Below are positions 20,095 to 29,824 of a stretch of DNA of 64,000 bases, one piece after another (position 1 is the first letter of the stretch; each line of letters begins with the position of its first letter). The translations under genes were made by a program, and so were the position numbers. The notes under the pieces were generated by a model that did no database searches, was not told the origin of the DNA, and was given only the letters and a program-made list of their open reading frames with translations. Origin of the DNA: Aquimarina sp. RZ0 (GTDB lineage Bacteria > Bacteroidota > Bacteroidia > Flavobacteriales > Flavobacteriaceae); the NCBI RefSeq assembly GCF_008370685.1, contig NZ_VTZU01000004.1:62001-126000 (forward strand). The letters are read 5' to 3'.

Positions 20095-20487
20095 CTTGTA
20101 ATCAATTTTTGATACGATTTACCAATATTTCTGATTTTACGTTTCTAAATCCGTAGGATAATGTAAAATATCAGAAAGAGGAAAAATTTTAAGACAGCAA
20201 AGATAATTTTTTTAATCTTATTGATGCGATAGTTATAATTCTAAATAATAATTGAAGACACAATTATTTAAATCACTTTTATTAGAAAAAAGTAGAAATC
20301 AGGAAGAATTTTTAAAAATCAGACAGTTTTTTAAACAATTATTCTATGTAAAAACCATAAAATTGTGTGTTTTAACGGTATTTTTTGATTTTTTTTGATT
20401 TTTTTTTGAAATACCTTTATAAAATTTTCTTACACGAAAAATTTTGTAACTTATTGATATAAAATTAATTAACTTGTATTTTGGATC

Positions 20488-20519
20488 TTGTAAGATTATT
20501 AAAAAAATGTTAAAGTTTG
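20488..20519 (+). promoter_or_regulatory. Promoter-like element before a putative small RNA
   Basis: TTG at 20488 and TAAAGTTTG at 20511-20519 are separated by 20 bases. The same two boxes with the same 20-base spacing occur upstream of the tandem small RNA candidates at 46743 and 47174. The -7 box has one base more than the TAnnTTTG consensus. Confidence 0.4.
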
Positions 20520-20526
20520 GTCTTTT

Positions 20527-20700
20527 TTGCAGAAAGGGGATTTTTCCCCCCATGAAAGGGTTTCATAATACAAAAAGGGAATGTATCTTGCATATGCAAT
20601 TATGACGATTGTGTTTACGTTAAGTTTAGTTCGATAGGTTTTGGGGTAATCTATCTTACAAGAAGTCTCGTTAGTTTTTTCTAACGAGGCTTCTTTTTTT
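20527..20700 (+). ncRNA. Putative small RNA of about 175 nt
   Basis: The stretch between the promoter-like element and the strong terminator has no credible ORF. It can form several short hairpins (ATGAAA-GGG-TTTCAT at 20551; GATAG...CTATC near 20630-20655) before the terminator. The size resembles that of small regulatory RNAs. A terminator on the plus strand with no gene before it is the main argument. The family is unknown; the start is estimated. Confidence 0.35.
20661..20700 (+). terminator. Strong terminator without an upstream protein gene
   Basis: AGAAGTCTCGTTAG pairs with CTAACGAGGCTTCT across a T-rich loop (one bulge) and is followed by T7. The nearest gene, asnS, is on the other strand, so some plus-strand RNA must end here. 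Confidence 0.75.
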
Positions 20701-20940
20701 ATAAACTATCTTTAGTTTCAATATCGGTCGTTTAGCATCGAGGCTAATAGTTGCATCTTTGTAAATATTGTTTAGATTAGGACTGCTGTAGTTTAGTTAT
20801 TATCTTTATTTGGTTTGTGAACTAAAAAATCAACTGGTTTGTAGCCATTAATTAAACGCTTTTGATTACTATAAATGAGGTAATACTGTTATTATTCATA
20901 AGTATTTAGGGTTTTACTGATGAATAATTGTCTTTATAAT

Positions 20941-21097
20941 AGTGGTTTAAACTTTTCTCAATTCCATATAAAAATACTCTTTTTTACTCAATTTTCGTCT
21001 TTTTCTTACATCTTAGCGCTGTTATGAAGTGCAAGAAACACTTCAATTGATTAAAAAAATACTATTTTTCGTCAGAATCATAAAAGTTTAAACCACT
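20941..21097. repeat. Imperfect long palindrome (AGTGGTTTAAACTTTT ends)
   Basis: A perfect 16-base inverted repeat at 20941-20956 and 21082-21097 encloses halves that remain loosely complementary to a central AGCGCT. The total is 157 bases. The layout matches the 162-bp repeat 37 bases downstream, but the sequence does not. Confidence 0.65.
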
Positions 21098-21133
21098 TCA
21101 TAGTATTAACAATAAATTATAAAATTATGAATT

Positions 21134-21295
21134 ATACGATTTGTGATTAAAAAATTCGTATAAATTCATTGAATTATTTTTTCTTTATGCAAGGCAAAAA
21201 AATCAAGCATAGCTATAGCTACGGTTTATTTTTTAAACGAAGTAGAAAGGAAAAAGAAACGATGAATATGCGAAATTTTTAGTTATAAATCGTAT
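21134..21295 (+). repeat. 162-bp long-palindrome repeat, copy 2 (left bracket of the LRR gene)
   Basis: It begins ATACGATTTGTGATTAAAAA and ends AGTTATAAATCGTAT, and appears identical to the copy at 23765-23926 in the same orientation. The LRR gene lies between the two. The remaining 600 bases up to 21917 are AT-rich with no gene seen. Confidence 0.92.
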
Positions 21296-21917
21296 AAAGG
21301 GGCATAGGAATTAGTATATCACGAATTTAATTAACTACCATTAAATTCGTGATAAGATCAATTATTCTAAAGTAAGGGATATTATCACCAGCCTAGCTAT
21401 AAGTCGATAGGGTATTTTCTTTTAAAACTGTTTTTATAGTAAACCAAAAACTCTTAAAAATTATATGCTATTTGTGATCTAGAATATTTTTAACTCAATT
21501 ACAAAATATGATCCCTATTAAAAATGAATGATAACCAAGAATATGTAAATTAAAATTCTATTATGAATGATCTGTATTCTATATATAACTTACTGAAAAT
21601 CATTGTTAAAACATTTTTCATGCCAAACAATGATAATTTTTGAAGGAAATATAACGATATAGTAAAGCAAAATTAAAAATTGTCTGAAAGAATTCTGAAA
21701 GCAATTTTAGGTAAAAACGAAAAGAAATCGATTCTTGTGCATAACAACCTAAAAAGTTATTTTCATCTTTTGATGGAAAAAAGAATAATATCCTAAAGAA
21801 ATCAAAAAAACTGAGGTGATAAGATTCTCAGAAAATTACCAGAGGATTCGATAACAGCATAAGATTAATTTCCAATATAAATATAAACGCATAATTCAAC
21901 TAAGATCACTAACAATT

Positions 21918-23714
21918 ATGGATACTACAATGGAAAGTTTAGAATTGGCAAAAGAAAGGATAAAAGAATATAGAAATGAAAAAGAATCTAAAGATAAAGA
22001 ATTAGAAAGTACTGATTTTTTAGAAGAGATTGATGAAGGTATAGACTTATCAGGATTAGATTTAACTTCAGAAGATTTAAAAGAACTAATTCCAGAACTA
22101 GCATCATTAAAAATTAAAGATTTAAATCTTACTAACAACAGTTTAAAAACCCTACCACCTGAAATAAGCCAGTTAACAAATCTTTACGGTTTAGTGCTTG
22201 AGGATAATAAAATAACAGAATTACCAAATGAAATAGAACACTTAGAAAATCTTATGAGATTGGATCTTGACAGTAATTTATTAATATCATTTCCTTTACA
22301 AATTACAAATTTAGAAAATCTTTATGAGTTAAAATTAGGTGCAAATGCTCTTTCAAGTTTGCCTCCAGAAATAGGAAATCTAACCGGACTTAATGTTTTG
22401 GATGTTTCGTACAATGATTTACGCAGATTACCTAATGAGATAGGAAACCTGATAGCACTAGAAGAACTAAATCTTACACACAATAATATACAAAGATTAC
22501 CTCGCGAAATAGAGGGTCTAACTTCACTTTATCATTTAGATGCAAGTGAGAATCCATTGAGAGGTTTCCCAGAAATATCATCACAAGTTGCTTTTACAGG
22601 GGAAATTGATTATACTAAATTTAACAATAATTTAGAAACACTTTACGGAGAGCAATCACATGCAATAGGAAAAAAAATTGATGGTATGGAAAATACATTA
22701 ATAAAAACTCCAGGATCAGAAAATGAGATTTCTACTGTAGAACTTATCGATGAGTTTATTGATAGATTACCGGAGAATCCTTTATACCATACAGCGGCAA
22801 AACATATACTGGATGATGTATTGTCTGCAGAAACTTCCTTGGATACAAAACAAACCCATTTCCAGCAGATGGCAATAGCTTTTGGAGATTGTGATACGCC
22901 AGTAATAGACTATTTAACACAAGCATTAATTGGCATGCAAAAAAGTGTTGATGGTGAAATTCCCGATGCATTAAAAAACCTAATAGAGAGAGAAGCCATA
23001 GAAAATGCTATTATCAAAAATGATAATAATCAAAAATTTCTTAAGGATACAGAAAAGATAGAACAGGTACAAGGGTTGTTAAATAGTGTTTTTTTAGATA
23101 ATAGTGAGCATTTAGCTGGAAATAAAATACCTATTTTGGGCGGTCGCCCCAGATTGCCTTCAAAAACAGTGAATACACAATTTGCTTTTAATATGGTTAC
23201 TGAGACAGCCGAAAGAGAATTTACAAAATTGATCTGCAAAACAGATGGTGACAATATGCCAATAAAGCAGGGAAAATTTTACGAATTAGATCCTAAAAAA
23301 TATATTGGAATTACAGAACCTTATTTTGCAAGTTTGGGGATTGTTTCAGAAAGAGAAAAACTTGTAAGGAATCATAGAGCTAAAATTGAACATTTACCTA
23401 AATATAGATATATTGCTTCAGAAAAGTATGATGAAGAAGGTGCCGATAAATTACTAAATATGTCTGCTCAGGAATTAGAACTAAGAGATAAGCTATTGAG
23501 GACACCCGACCAAGAAATAAAATCGACAGCAGAGAATTATTTTTTGGAAAAAACAGCAGCAATAGAAGTGTACTATAAAGAATTAGGTAAAAAAGAAGTT
23601 ACTGCAAGTTCTAATACACAATCAAGAGCTTCTGCTGCTAGACCAGAAGGACAACCTAGAAAAAGATCGTTTCTTTCAGAATTAAATAATAATAACAAAA
23701 GAAGACGATTTTGA
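21918..23714 (+). CDS. Leucine-rich-repeat protein with C-terminal bipartite NLS-like motif
   Basis: A 598-residue protein without signal peptide, membrane helix or T9SS domain. Residues 1-40 are a charged helix. About 55-220 hold seven 23-residue leucine-rich repeats (LTNLYGLVLEDNKITELPNE type). About 230-565 are helical with no recognised family; GDCDTP at 323-328 is a possible catalytic Cys motif. The tail after about 565 is Ser/Ala/Gly-rich and ends in RKR (581-583), ten residues, then KRRRF (594-598), the exact spacing of a bipartite nuclear localisation signal. The layout resembles eukaryote-directed bacterial LRR effectors, but similarity to the NEL ubiquitin-ligase domain could not be shown. 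It sits alone between two direct 162-bp repeats, which suggests acquisition as a unit. Confidence 0.8.
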   Translation: MDTTMESLELAKERIKEYRNEKESKDKELESTDFLEEIDEGIDLSGLDLTSEDLKELIPELASLKIKDLNLTNNSLKTLPPEISQLTNLYGLVLEDNKITELPNEIEHLENLMRLDLDSNLLISFPLQITNLENLYELKLGANALSSLPPEIGNLTGLNVLDVSYNDLRRLPNEIGNLIALEELNLTHNNIQRLPREIEGLTSLYHLDASENPLRGFPEISSQVAFTGEIDYTKFNNNLETLYGEQSHAIGKKIDGMENTLIKTPGSENEISTVELIDEFIDRLPENPLYHTAAKHILDDVLSAETSLDTKQTHFQQMAIAFGDCDTPVIDYLTQALIGMQKSVDGEIPDALKNLIEREAIENAIIKNDNNQKFLKDTEKIEQVQGLLNSVFLDNSEHLAGNKIPILGGRPRLPSKTVNTQFAFNMVTETAEREFTKLICKTDGDNMPIKQGKFYELDPKKYIGITEPYFASLGIVSEREKLVRNHRAKIEHLPKYRYIASEKYDEEGADKLLNMSAQELELRDKLLRTPDQEIKSTAENYFLEKTAAIEVYYKELGKKEVTASSNTQSRASAARPEGQPRKRSFLSELNNNNKRRRF

Positions 23715-23764
23715 TTGAGAGTCTGCTCCGATATTAAGTTTTGGTTATTTGTAATTCTCCTGTA

Positions 23765-23926
23765 ATACGATTTGTGATTAAAAAATTCGTATAAATTCAT
23801 TGAATTATTTTTTCTTTATGCAAGGCAAAAAAATCAAGCATAGCTATAGCTACGGTTTATTTTTTAAACGAAGTAGAAAGGAAAAAGAAACGATGAATAT
23901 GCGAAATTTTTAGTTATAAATCGTAT
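23765..23926 (+). repeat. 162-bp long-palindrome repeat, copy 3 (right bracket of the LRR gene)
   Basis: The same sequence and orientation as copy 2. It starts 50 bases behind the LRR stop codon. With copy 2 it defines a 21134-23926 cassette. Confidence 0.92.
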
Positions 23927-24002
23927 AATATCCAGAATTCCTGAATCACAATACTTCTTTCTGACCAGATACTAGTTAACTTTTTTCAATTCGCTATAAA
24001 AG

Positions 24003-24082
24003 TACTGTTATGCTCTATTCTATCTTTTTATTTTTTGGGAAGTAATTTTATGATAGAAATAGCATGATATAACAGTATTGCC
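24003..24082. repeat. Imperfect palindrome behind the LRR cassette
   Basis: TACTGTTAT near 24003 is inverted as ATAACAGTA near 24074, with CTATC/GATAG inwards. It is an approximately 80-base inverted repeat lying between the LRR cassette and the convergent MMPL gene. No gene is seen in 23927-24193. Confidence 0.4.
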
Positions 24083-24193
24083 AGAGAAGAGTACTGGTTA
24101 GCTCAATTCATTAAAAAGCATTGTTTTCAATAGCGTCTATGAGGTTTATTGCTTTCATTTGGCGAAGAAACACCCTGCTGATATTTGTAATGC

Positions 24194-26605
24194 TTATTTA
24201 GGCAACTCTTCGTCACTTGCAATAATTTTTAATGCAGGCTCTTTTAAGGTATCCTTATTAGCAATACTCCTTTCCAGAGAAAGTAATAATGATGGGAGTA
24301 ATAACAGATTCGCTAACATAGCAAATAAAAGCGTAGCAGAAACTAAGCCTCCTAATGCTTTGGTACCTCCAAAACTGGAAATCATAAATACCGAGAACCC
24401 AAAAAATAAAACAGTAGACGTATAAAACATACTTACCCCGGTTTCTTTTAAGGCAGCAAAAACTGATTTTTTAATACGCCAATGATTAGATTTTAATTCC
24501 TGTCGATATTTTGCTAAAAAGTGAATAGTATCATCTACAGAAATACCAAACGCAATACTAAATACCAATATCGTAGATGGCTTAATTGGAACTCCTAGAA
24601 ATCCCATAAGACCAGCAGTCATTAATAATGGTAGAAGGTTAGGGATTAAAGATATAATAATCATTTTAAACGATCGAAACATCCAGGCCATAAATAAGGC
24701 AATAAGTATGATTGCCAAGCCCAGTGAGAATATAAGATTCCATACAAGATAATTGGTTCCTTTCTGAAAAATCAACGCTTTTCCTGTAAATGTTACTTCA
24801 TACCTGTCTTTTGGGAATATTTTTTCTAGTTTAGGAGCCAGCATCGCTTCAATTCGTTCCATTTCTTCGGTGCCTACGTCTTTCATAAAAGTAGTAATCC
24901 GTGCATATTGTCCCGTAGGATCTATATAACTATTCAAGGTATTTGCTTCTGATTCAAAACTTTTGGCATATGGCAAGATGAAGTTCCGCTCCTGACTTGT
25001 TGGTAATTGATAATATTTAGGATTTCCATTATAATAAGCCTGTTTGGCATATTTTACTAAGTTAACAATAGAAATAGGCTTTGATAACTCTGGCATCTCT
25101 TCTAATAGCACTCCCAGTTGCTCCATTCTGCGCAAGGTAGGGAGTTTTAATACACCTTGTTTTCTTTTGGTATCTATCAATATTTCTAAAGGCATAATAC
25201 CATCAAATTCATCTTCAAAAAATTCAATATCCTGAAAAAATCCAGCCGATTTTGGCATGTCTTCTAATAAACTTCCAGAAACTTTAATGGTATAAATGCC
25301 AATGATACTTGCTATTAATATGATAATAGAAGAAAAATAAATAGTAATTCTCCTGGTTTTAACCATACGCTCCATCCAGTCAACCAGTTTTTCTATCCAT
25401 CTTTTACCCAAATGTTTTAGGTGTCTTTCTTTGGGTTGAGGCATATAACTGTAGATTACAGTAATCACCAATAAGCATAATATGAATAATGCAACAATAT
25501 TTAGCGCAGCTACAATACCAAATTCTTTTAATAGCTTGCTCTCTGTGAGTGCAAAAGTGGCAAATCCTGCAGCAGTAGTTACATTAGTCATTAATGTAGC
25601 GTTGCCGACTTTGGTAATTACTCGTTGCAATGATTTTGCCTTGTTCCCATGTTTTTTAATCTCTTGCTGATATTTATTAATAAGGAAAATACAGTTGGGA
25701 ATCCCAATAACAATGACCAGTGGTGGTATAATTGCAGTTAGTACTGTTATTTCATATTTGAGGAGTCCTAATAAACCAAACGCCCACATAACACCAATAA
25801 TAACGGCGGTCATCGATATAAAAGTGGCTCTAAAAGACCTGAAGAAGAAAAAGAAAATGAGTGAGGTAACAAGTAATGCTGCCAAAATGAATATCTGAAT
25901 TTCATCCATGATATTCTGAGAATTCATCGTTCTGATATACGGCATACCAGAAACCTTGATGTCCATTCCGTATTTCTTTTCAAACTCAATAACTCTGGGG
26001 TTTAATACGTTTTCGATAAACTTTTTTCTTACAATGGTATTGACAATCTCTTTGTTGAGATAGATAGCACTCTGTATCGTCCTGGATTTATTACTAAAAA
26101 TAAGTCCTTCATAAAAAGGAAGTTTATTGAACAGCTCATATTCATATTTTGACACATTTTCTTCTGTGTAAATAGTATCATTTATAAAAGAAATAAGTTC
26201 AAAACTAGCTGGATTATCTTTTTTCTTTAGAGTTTTGAGATCGCTTATAGAAATGACGAGGTCAATTTCTGTATATTTCTTAAAAGAGTCATTAAAATCA
26301 TTCCAGGCTTTTAGCTTTTTGGGCGTAAACAATGAGCTGTCCTGAACAGCCATAACGATTAGATTCCCTTCATCACCAAATTTTTCTAAAAATTCCTGAT
26401 ATTTAATATTTACTTCGTGGTCATCCGGCAGAAGATTAGCTTCAGAGAATGAGAATCGCATATGTTTCCATTGAAAACCGAGAAAAACGGTAATTCCAAT
26501 GATGAGTATCACGATCGCAGCTCTGTTACGCAGTATTATACCTGCTAATGTATTCCAAAATCCAAAAGTAAATAGTTTTGCCATCCCGTTTTTTTCCTGC
26601 TGCAA
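24194..26605 (-). CDS. MMPL/RND-family transporter
   Basis: 803 residues with the RND arrangement of two similar halves: an N-terminal helix near 30-47, a large extracytoplasmic loop, five helices around 230-400 with a sterol-sensing-like motif (GIPNCIFLINKY), helix 6 near 425, a second loop, and a final five-helix block with GISVDDTIHFLAKYR. Members export lipids, hopanoids or hydrophobic compounds. The substrate is unknown here. A start at 26584 (MAKLFTFGFW) is possible. It follows the DUF5686 gene on the same strand, a common flavobacterial pairing next to frr. Confidence 0.9.
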   Translation of the reverse strand: MQQEKNGMAKLFTFGFWNTLAGIILRNRAAIVILIIGITVFLGFQWKHMRFSFSEANLLPDDHEVNIKYQEFLEKFGDEGNLIVMAVQDSSLFTPKKLKAWNDFNDSFKKYTEIDLVISISDLKTLKKKDNPASFELISFINDTIYTEENVSKYEYELFNKLPFYEGLIFSNKSRTIQSAIYLNKEIVNTIVRKKFIENVLNPRVIEFEKKYGMDIKVSGMPYIRTMNSQNIMDEIQIFILAALLVTSLIFFFFFRSFRATFISMTAVIIGVMWAFGLLGLLKYEITVLTAIIPPLVIVIGIPNCIFLINKYQQEIKKHGNKAKSLQRVITKVGNATLMTNVTTAAGFATFALTESKLLKEFGIVAALNIVALFILCLLVITVIYSYMPQPKERHLKHLGKRWIEKLVDWMERMVKTRRITIYFSSIIILIASIIGIYTIKVSGSLLEDMPKSAGFFQDIEFFEDEFDGIMPLEILIDTKRKQGVLKLPTLRRMEQLGVLLEEMPELSKPISIVNLVKYAKQAYYNGNPKYYQLPTSQERNFILPYAKSFESEANTLNSYIDPTGQYARITTFMKDVGTEEMERIEAMLAPKLEKIFPKDRYEVTFTGKALIFQKGTNYLVWNLIFSLGLAIILIALFMAWMFRSFKMIIISLIPNLLPLLMTAGLMGFLGVPIKPSTILVFSIAFGISVDDTIHFLAKYRQELKSNHWRIKKSVFAALKETGVSMFYTSTVLFFGFSVFMISSFGGTKALGGLVSATLLFAMLANLLLLPSLLLSLERSIANKDTLKEPALKIIASDEELPK

Positions 26606-26670
26606 ATGTAAGGATTTGAGGTTTTATGATTTGTAAAATTTTTAAAAGAAAATTATAAACTTGTGGTAAC

Positions 26671-29112
26671 TTACAGCTTGAGGTAAAAAGTGAATTTAAA
26701 GGCAATATTATCTTCAAATTTTGGCAGATGGTATGCTCCGTATCTATAAGCAAAACTCAACCCGAAACCTGCAAATAGTTTATTGATCTCAAACCCTGAT
26801 TCCTGATAACCTTGTTGTAGGGAATTAAATTGAACGCCTTGATGTTTGTCTACATTACTTACGTCTCCGATAGCGTACCTGCTAATTAATACCATTTCTG
26901 GTTTAAACCAGTTTGATATTCTAAAAGGGGTTAATTTGTGTCTTATCTGCAATGTAGCGAGCCTGTCACTAAAAAACTCACTAAAAAACATGGTTTCAAA
27001 ACTTCTGCGTCCGGCAACAGAAAACCGTTGAAGAATTGTCTCTTTTGTGGGAGCATTAGGATATGCGTGGTACAAATGAGTTAATGGGATCTCTCCACTG
27101 GCAATATCGCCCTCTAATAAAAAGCTTGTACTGGATTGGTTTAGCCTGTTTAAGATATATTCCGCTTTAATGCCAATTTTACTATAATTAAAATTACTGT
27201 CAAATAGACCTTTAAACCCTTGTGTATACTGAGCAGTAATTTTTGGGTATCCATCTTGTATTTCTCTAAAACCATCAGGCGTTCTTAAGAATTTGCTAAA
27301 TGGACTCCACCTCAAGGCGACCGTAGCTTCTGCGGTTTTATATTGCGAAAATGAAGTGCCATTGTCTATATAGGAATAGCCACCAGTTTGGTCAATATTA
27401 CTAACCGAGAATTGAGTTTCTGATAATAATTTAGGAAGGATCCTGTGTTGTAAACTACTGCTCCAGGTTCTGTGTTTGTAATAGAAATCTATGTTTACAA
27501 GCCTTGGTTCGAATAGTGAATAGACGCGCCTATCTGTAAGATAAAAGAAACTTCCTACTTCTTTAAGATCATCTGTATAATTAACGTTTAACCAAGATCC
27601 GGATTTTTGGTTTAATAGAACACCACCTCCTATCCCGAACTTAAATTTAGCATCTTTAAATCCATAAACAAGATACCCTTCCATACGGAAACGTTTTGAG
27701 AGTTTTTCGTTTGTTATTCCTCCTAATCCCAGACGAAGTCCTTCAAAATTGTTATATTTTACGGGGTAAGTAAGATCAAAATCAAAAAAACTAACGGGAT
27801 AATATCCAATATTAAAACTTTGGATAACATCAATTCTTCGTTCAATATTTTGAGCATTTACGATACTATCAACAACCGGAAATGATTTTAGATCTTTTTC
27901 TGTAATTGCACTGGTGCGGTATTGATCCCAGTATTCTTCATCTCTATTAGTAGCATTGGGGGCTACTTCTATTGCCGCCTGTTGCATTTTGATATTAGAT
28001 TGTTTCTCTATGCTAAAATCAAAAAAATCAGTTTTAGAGACTAAAAAATCATTATTGCCAGTAAAACTTTTTTTATCATTCCCCAGTCGTCCCACAGATA
28101 TCTGTCCTCCAAAAAGAGTAACTTTCTGTTTTCCTATACCGGGTCTTATCGTAACTTCTTGATGAAGAGGGAGCCAGATGTCTTTTTCAGAAAAATGCTT
28201 AAACTCATGAGTAAGCATTACATTAATTTCTCCTCTTAGTTCTGCTACTGCTTTTTGTATAGCAAATGACTGAGTGTCTATATATAAAACACCCTCCAGA
28301 CCGGCAACTTTTTTGGATTTTCTGGATTGAAACAATATGACATATGCTGGTCGTTTTCCTTGAGTAGTATCTAATACCTTGTAATAATAATTGCGTAGCG
28401 CAGCATTAGACAAAGGACCTGCATAGTTATTATTAAAAATAGTATAGTTTTCTTCATACAAAGAATTAGACTGTACTTTGATACCCAGAACATTATATAC
28501 GGGTTTATTAAAACCTGTCATTCTTGTGGCGAGTACGGTTTCTTTTTCATCACGACCTTTGATGAATTCGTGTGTGCTTATCTTTTCTGACAGAAAAGAA
28601 TGCGCATCATTAAAAATACGTTCAATATCAGCCTTAGTAGTATCAGGAGACTCAAATCTGGTTTGATTATCCTCTGTGATCTTAAATTTATTATAACTTT
28701 TGTAGCTATAATTTTTAAATGCTTTATCAGGATTGTTTTGCTTTTTTCTACGGATAGATTTTTTGATAATTTTAGAAGCGATACCGCCATCCACCTCAAG
28801 TTGTACTGCTGCCAGATCTTCACGTTTGGGCGTGAGTCTTATTTCTACTTTGATGACATCCTCAGACTTTATAGAGAATTTTTTAGTTATATATCCTATA
28901 TAGCTTACTGTAAGATTGATCGGATAGTTTTCACAACGTATTACAAAATCACCTGTAGTAGCAGTTAATGCATAAGAATTATCATCAGTTTTTACTGTTG
29001 CAAAAGGAAGTGGATCATTAGAACTTGCATCAATAACTTTTCCGGTAATGCTAATTTGGGATATTAAAACATATTGAGTAAAAAATAATAAACAGAAGAG
29101 CTTGTTTTGCAT
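26671..29112 (-). CDS. DUF5686 / carboxypeptidase-regulatory-like outer-membrane protein
   Basis: 813 residues. A signal peptide (about 1-20) is followed by a carboxypeptidase-D-regulatory-like beta-sandwich at about 22-110 (ITGKVIDASSNDPLPFATVK). A long middle region follows, and a C-terminal series of amphipathic strands ends in a Phe/Leu-rich strand (FKFTFYLKL), as in outer-membrane beta-barrels. This matches the Bacteroidetes DUF5686 family. The function is unknown; envelope biogenesis is often supposed. It is transcribed in the same direction as MMPL, 65 bases away. Confidence 0.88.
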   Translation of the reverse strand: MQNKLFCLLFFTQYVLISQISITGKVIDASSNDPLPFATVKTDDNSYALTATTGDFVIRCENYPINLTVSYIGYITKKFSIKSEDVIKVEIRLTPKREDLAAVQLEVDGGIASKIIKKSIRRKKQNNPDKAFKNYSYKSYNKFKITEDNQTRFESPDTTKADIERIFNDAHSFLSEKISTHEFIKGRDEKETVLATRMTGFNKPVYNVLGIKVQSNSLYEENYTIFNNNYAGPLSNAALRNYYYKVLDTTQGKRPAYVILFQSRKSKKVAGLEGVLYIDTQSFAIQKAVAELRGEINVMLTHEFKHFSEKDIWLPLHQEVTIRPGIGKQKVTLFGGQISVGRLGNDKKSFTGNNDFLVSKTDFFDFSIEKQSNIKMQQAAIEVAPNATNRDEEYWDQYRTSAITEKDLKSFPVVDSIVNAQNIERRIDVIQSFNIGYYPVSFFDFDLTYPVKYNNFEGLRLGLGGITNEKLSKRFRMEGYLVYGFKDAKFKFGIGGGVLLNQKSGSWLNVNYTDDLKEVGSFFYLTDRRVYSLFEPRLVNIDFYYKHRTWSSSLQHRILPKLLSETQFSVSNIDQTGGYSYIDNGTSFSQYKTAEATVALRWSPFSKFLRTPDGFREIQDGYPKITAQYTQGFKGLFDSNFNYSKIGIKAEYILNRLNQSSTSFLLEGDIASGEIPLTHLYHAYPNAPTKETILQRFSVAGRRSFETMFFSEFFSDRLATLQIRHKLTPFRISNWFKPEMVLISRYAIGDVSNVDKHQGVQFNSLQQGYQESGFEINKLFAGFGLSFAYRYGAYHLPKFEDNIAFKFTFYLKL

Positions 29113-29140
29113 TATCAGAATTGATTCAAAAAAAGACGAA

Positions 29141-29184
29141 GATACAAAAAAGTGTTTTCCCAGTAGAAAACACTTTTTTGTATC
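29141..29184 (-). terminator. Terminator behind frr
   Basis: A perfect 19-base inverted repeat (GATACAAAAAAGTGTTTTC and complement) encloses a 6-base loop. On the minus strand the A/T-rich arm supplies the T-run. It separates the pyrH-frr unit from the DUF5686 gene. Confidence 0.75.
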
Positions 29185-29207
29185 AAATCTAGAATAGATT
29201 ATTTGAG

Positions 29208-29771
29208 TTAAACGGTCATAATTTCTTTTTCCTTAACAGCTAGCATATCATCTATTTTCTTAATGAAGTTATCTGTTAATTGTTGGATATCCGCTTCAGT
29301 ATTTTTTGCCAAATCTTCAGATAGTCCTTCTTTCTCTAGCTTCTTGATCTCATTATTGGCGTTTTTGCGATCATTACGTACACCTACTTTAGAGTCTTCT
29401 GCTTCTGCCTTTGCCTGTTTTACCAGATCACGGCGGCGTTCTTCTGTTAATGGAGGTACACTAATAATTACACTTTCCCCATTATTCATGGGATTAAACC
29501 CCAGATTAGCTGTCATAATACCTTTTTCTATTTCTGGAATCAATGACTTTTCAAAAGGTTGGATAGTGATTGTTCTGGCATCAGGAGTATTCACATTTCC
29601 TACTTGATTTAGAGGAGTTGGGCTTCCGTAATATTCTACCATTACACCCCCAAGCATTGATGGAGAAGCTTTTCCAGCCCTAATAACCAGTAGTTGTTTC
29701 TCTAAATGTGCTATTGCTCCTTGCATAGATTCCTTAGTTGAATCCAGAATAAAATCTATTTCTTCGTTCAT
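29208..29771 (-). CDS. frr: Ribosome recycling factor
   Basis: A 187-residue protein that, with EF-G, splits post-termination ribosomes. Family signatures include an N-terminal helix (MQGAIAHLEKQLLVIRAGKA), VEYYGSPTPLNQVGNV and the VPPLTEERRRDLVKQAKAEA segment in the long three-helix bundle. The length is normal. It is 53 bases downstream of pyrH on the same strand, as in most bacteria. Confidence 0.98.
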   Translation of the reverse strand: MNEEIDFILDSTKESMQGAIAHLEKQLLVIRAGKASPSMLGGVMVEYYGSPTPLNQVGNVNTPDARTITIQPFEKSLIPEIEKGIMTANLGFNPMNNGESVIISVPPLTEERRRDLVKQAKAEAEDSKVGVRNDRKNANNEIKKLEKEGLSEDLAKNTEADIQQLTDNFIKKIDDMLAVKEKEIMTV

Positions 29772-29824
29772 CGTATTAATTCTTTTCTTTTTAGCTAATC
29801 AAAAAATGAGCCACTATTATTTTA

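Noticed and set aside
20344-20553. A 69-codon minus-strand frame upstream of asnS
   Set aside because: Low-complexity Lys/Ile/Phe composition typical of AT-rich DNA, no homology pattern, and it lies across the putative small RNA promoter.
22815-23000. NEL-type E3 ubiquitin ligase domain in the LRR protein
   Set aside because: GDCDTP resembles a catalytic Cys motif, but the surrounding sequence could not be matched to the known NEL CxD pattern.
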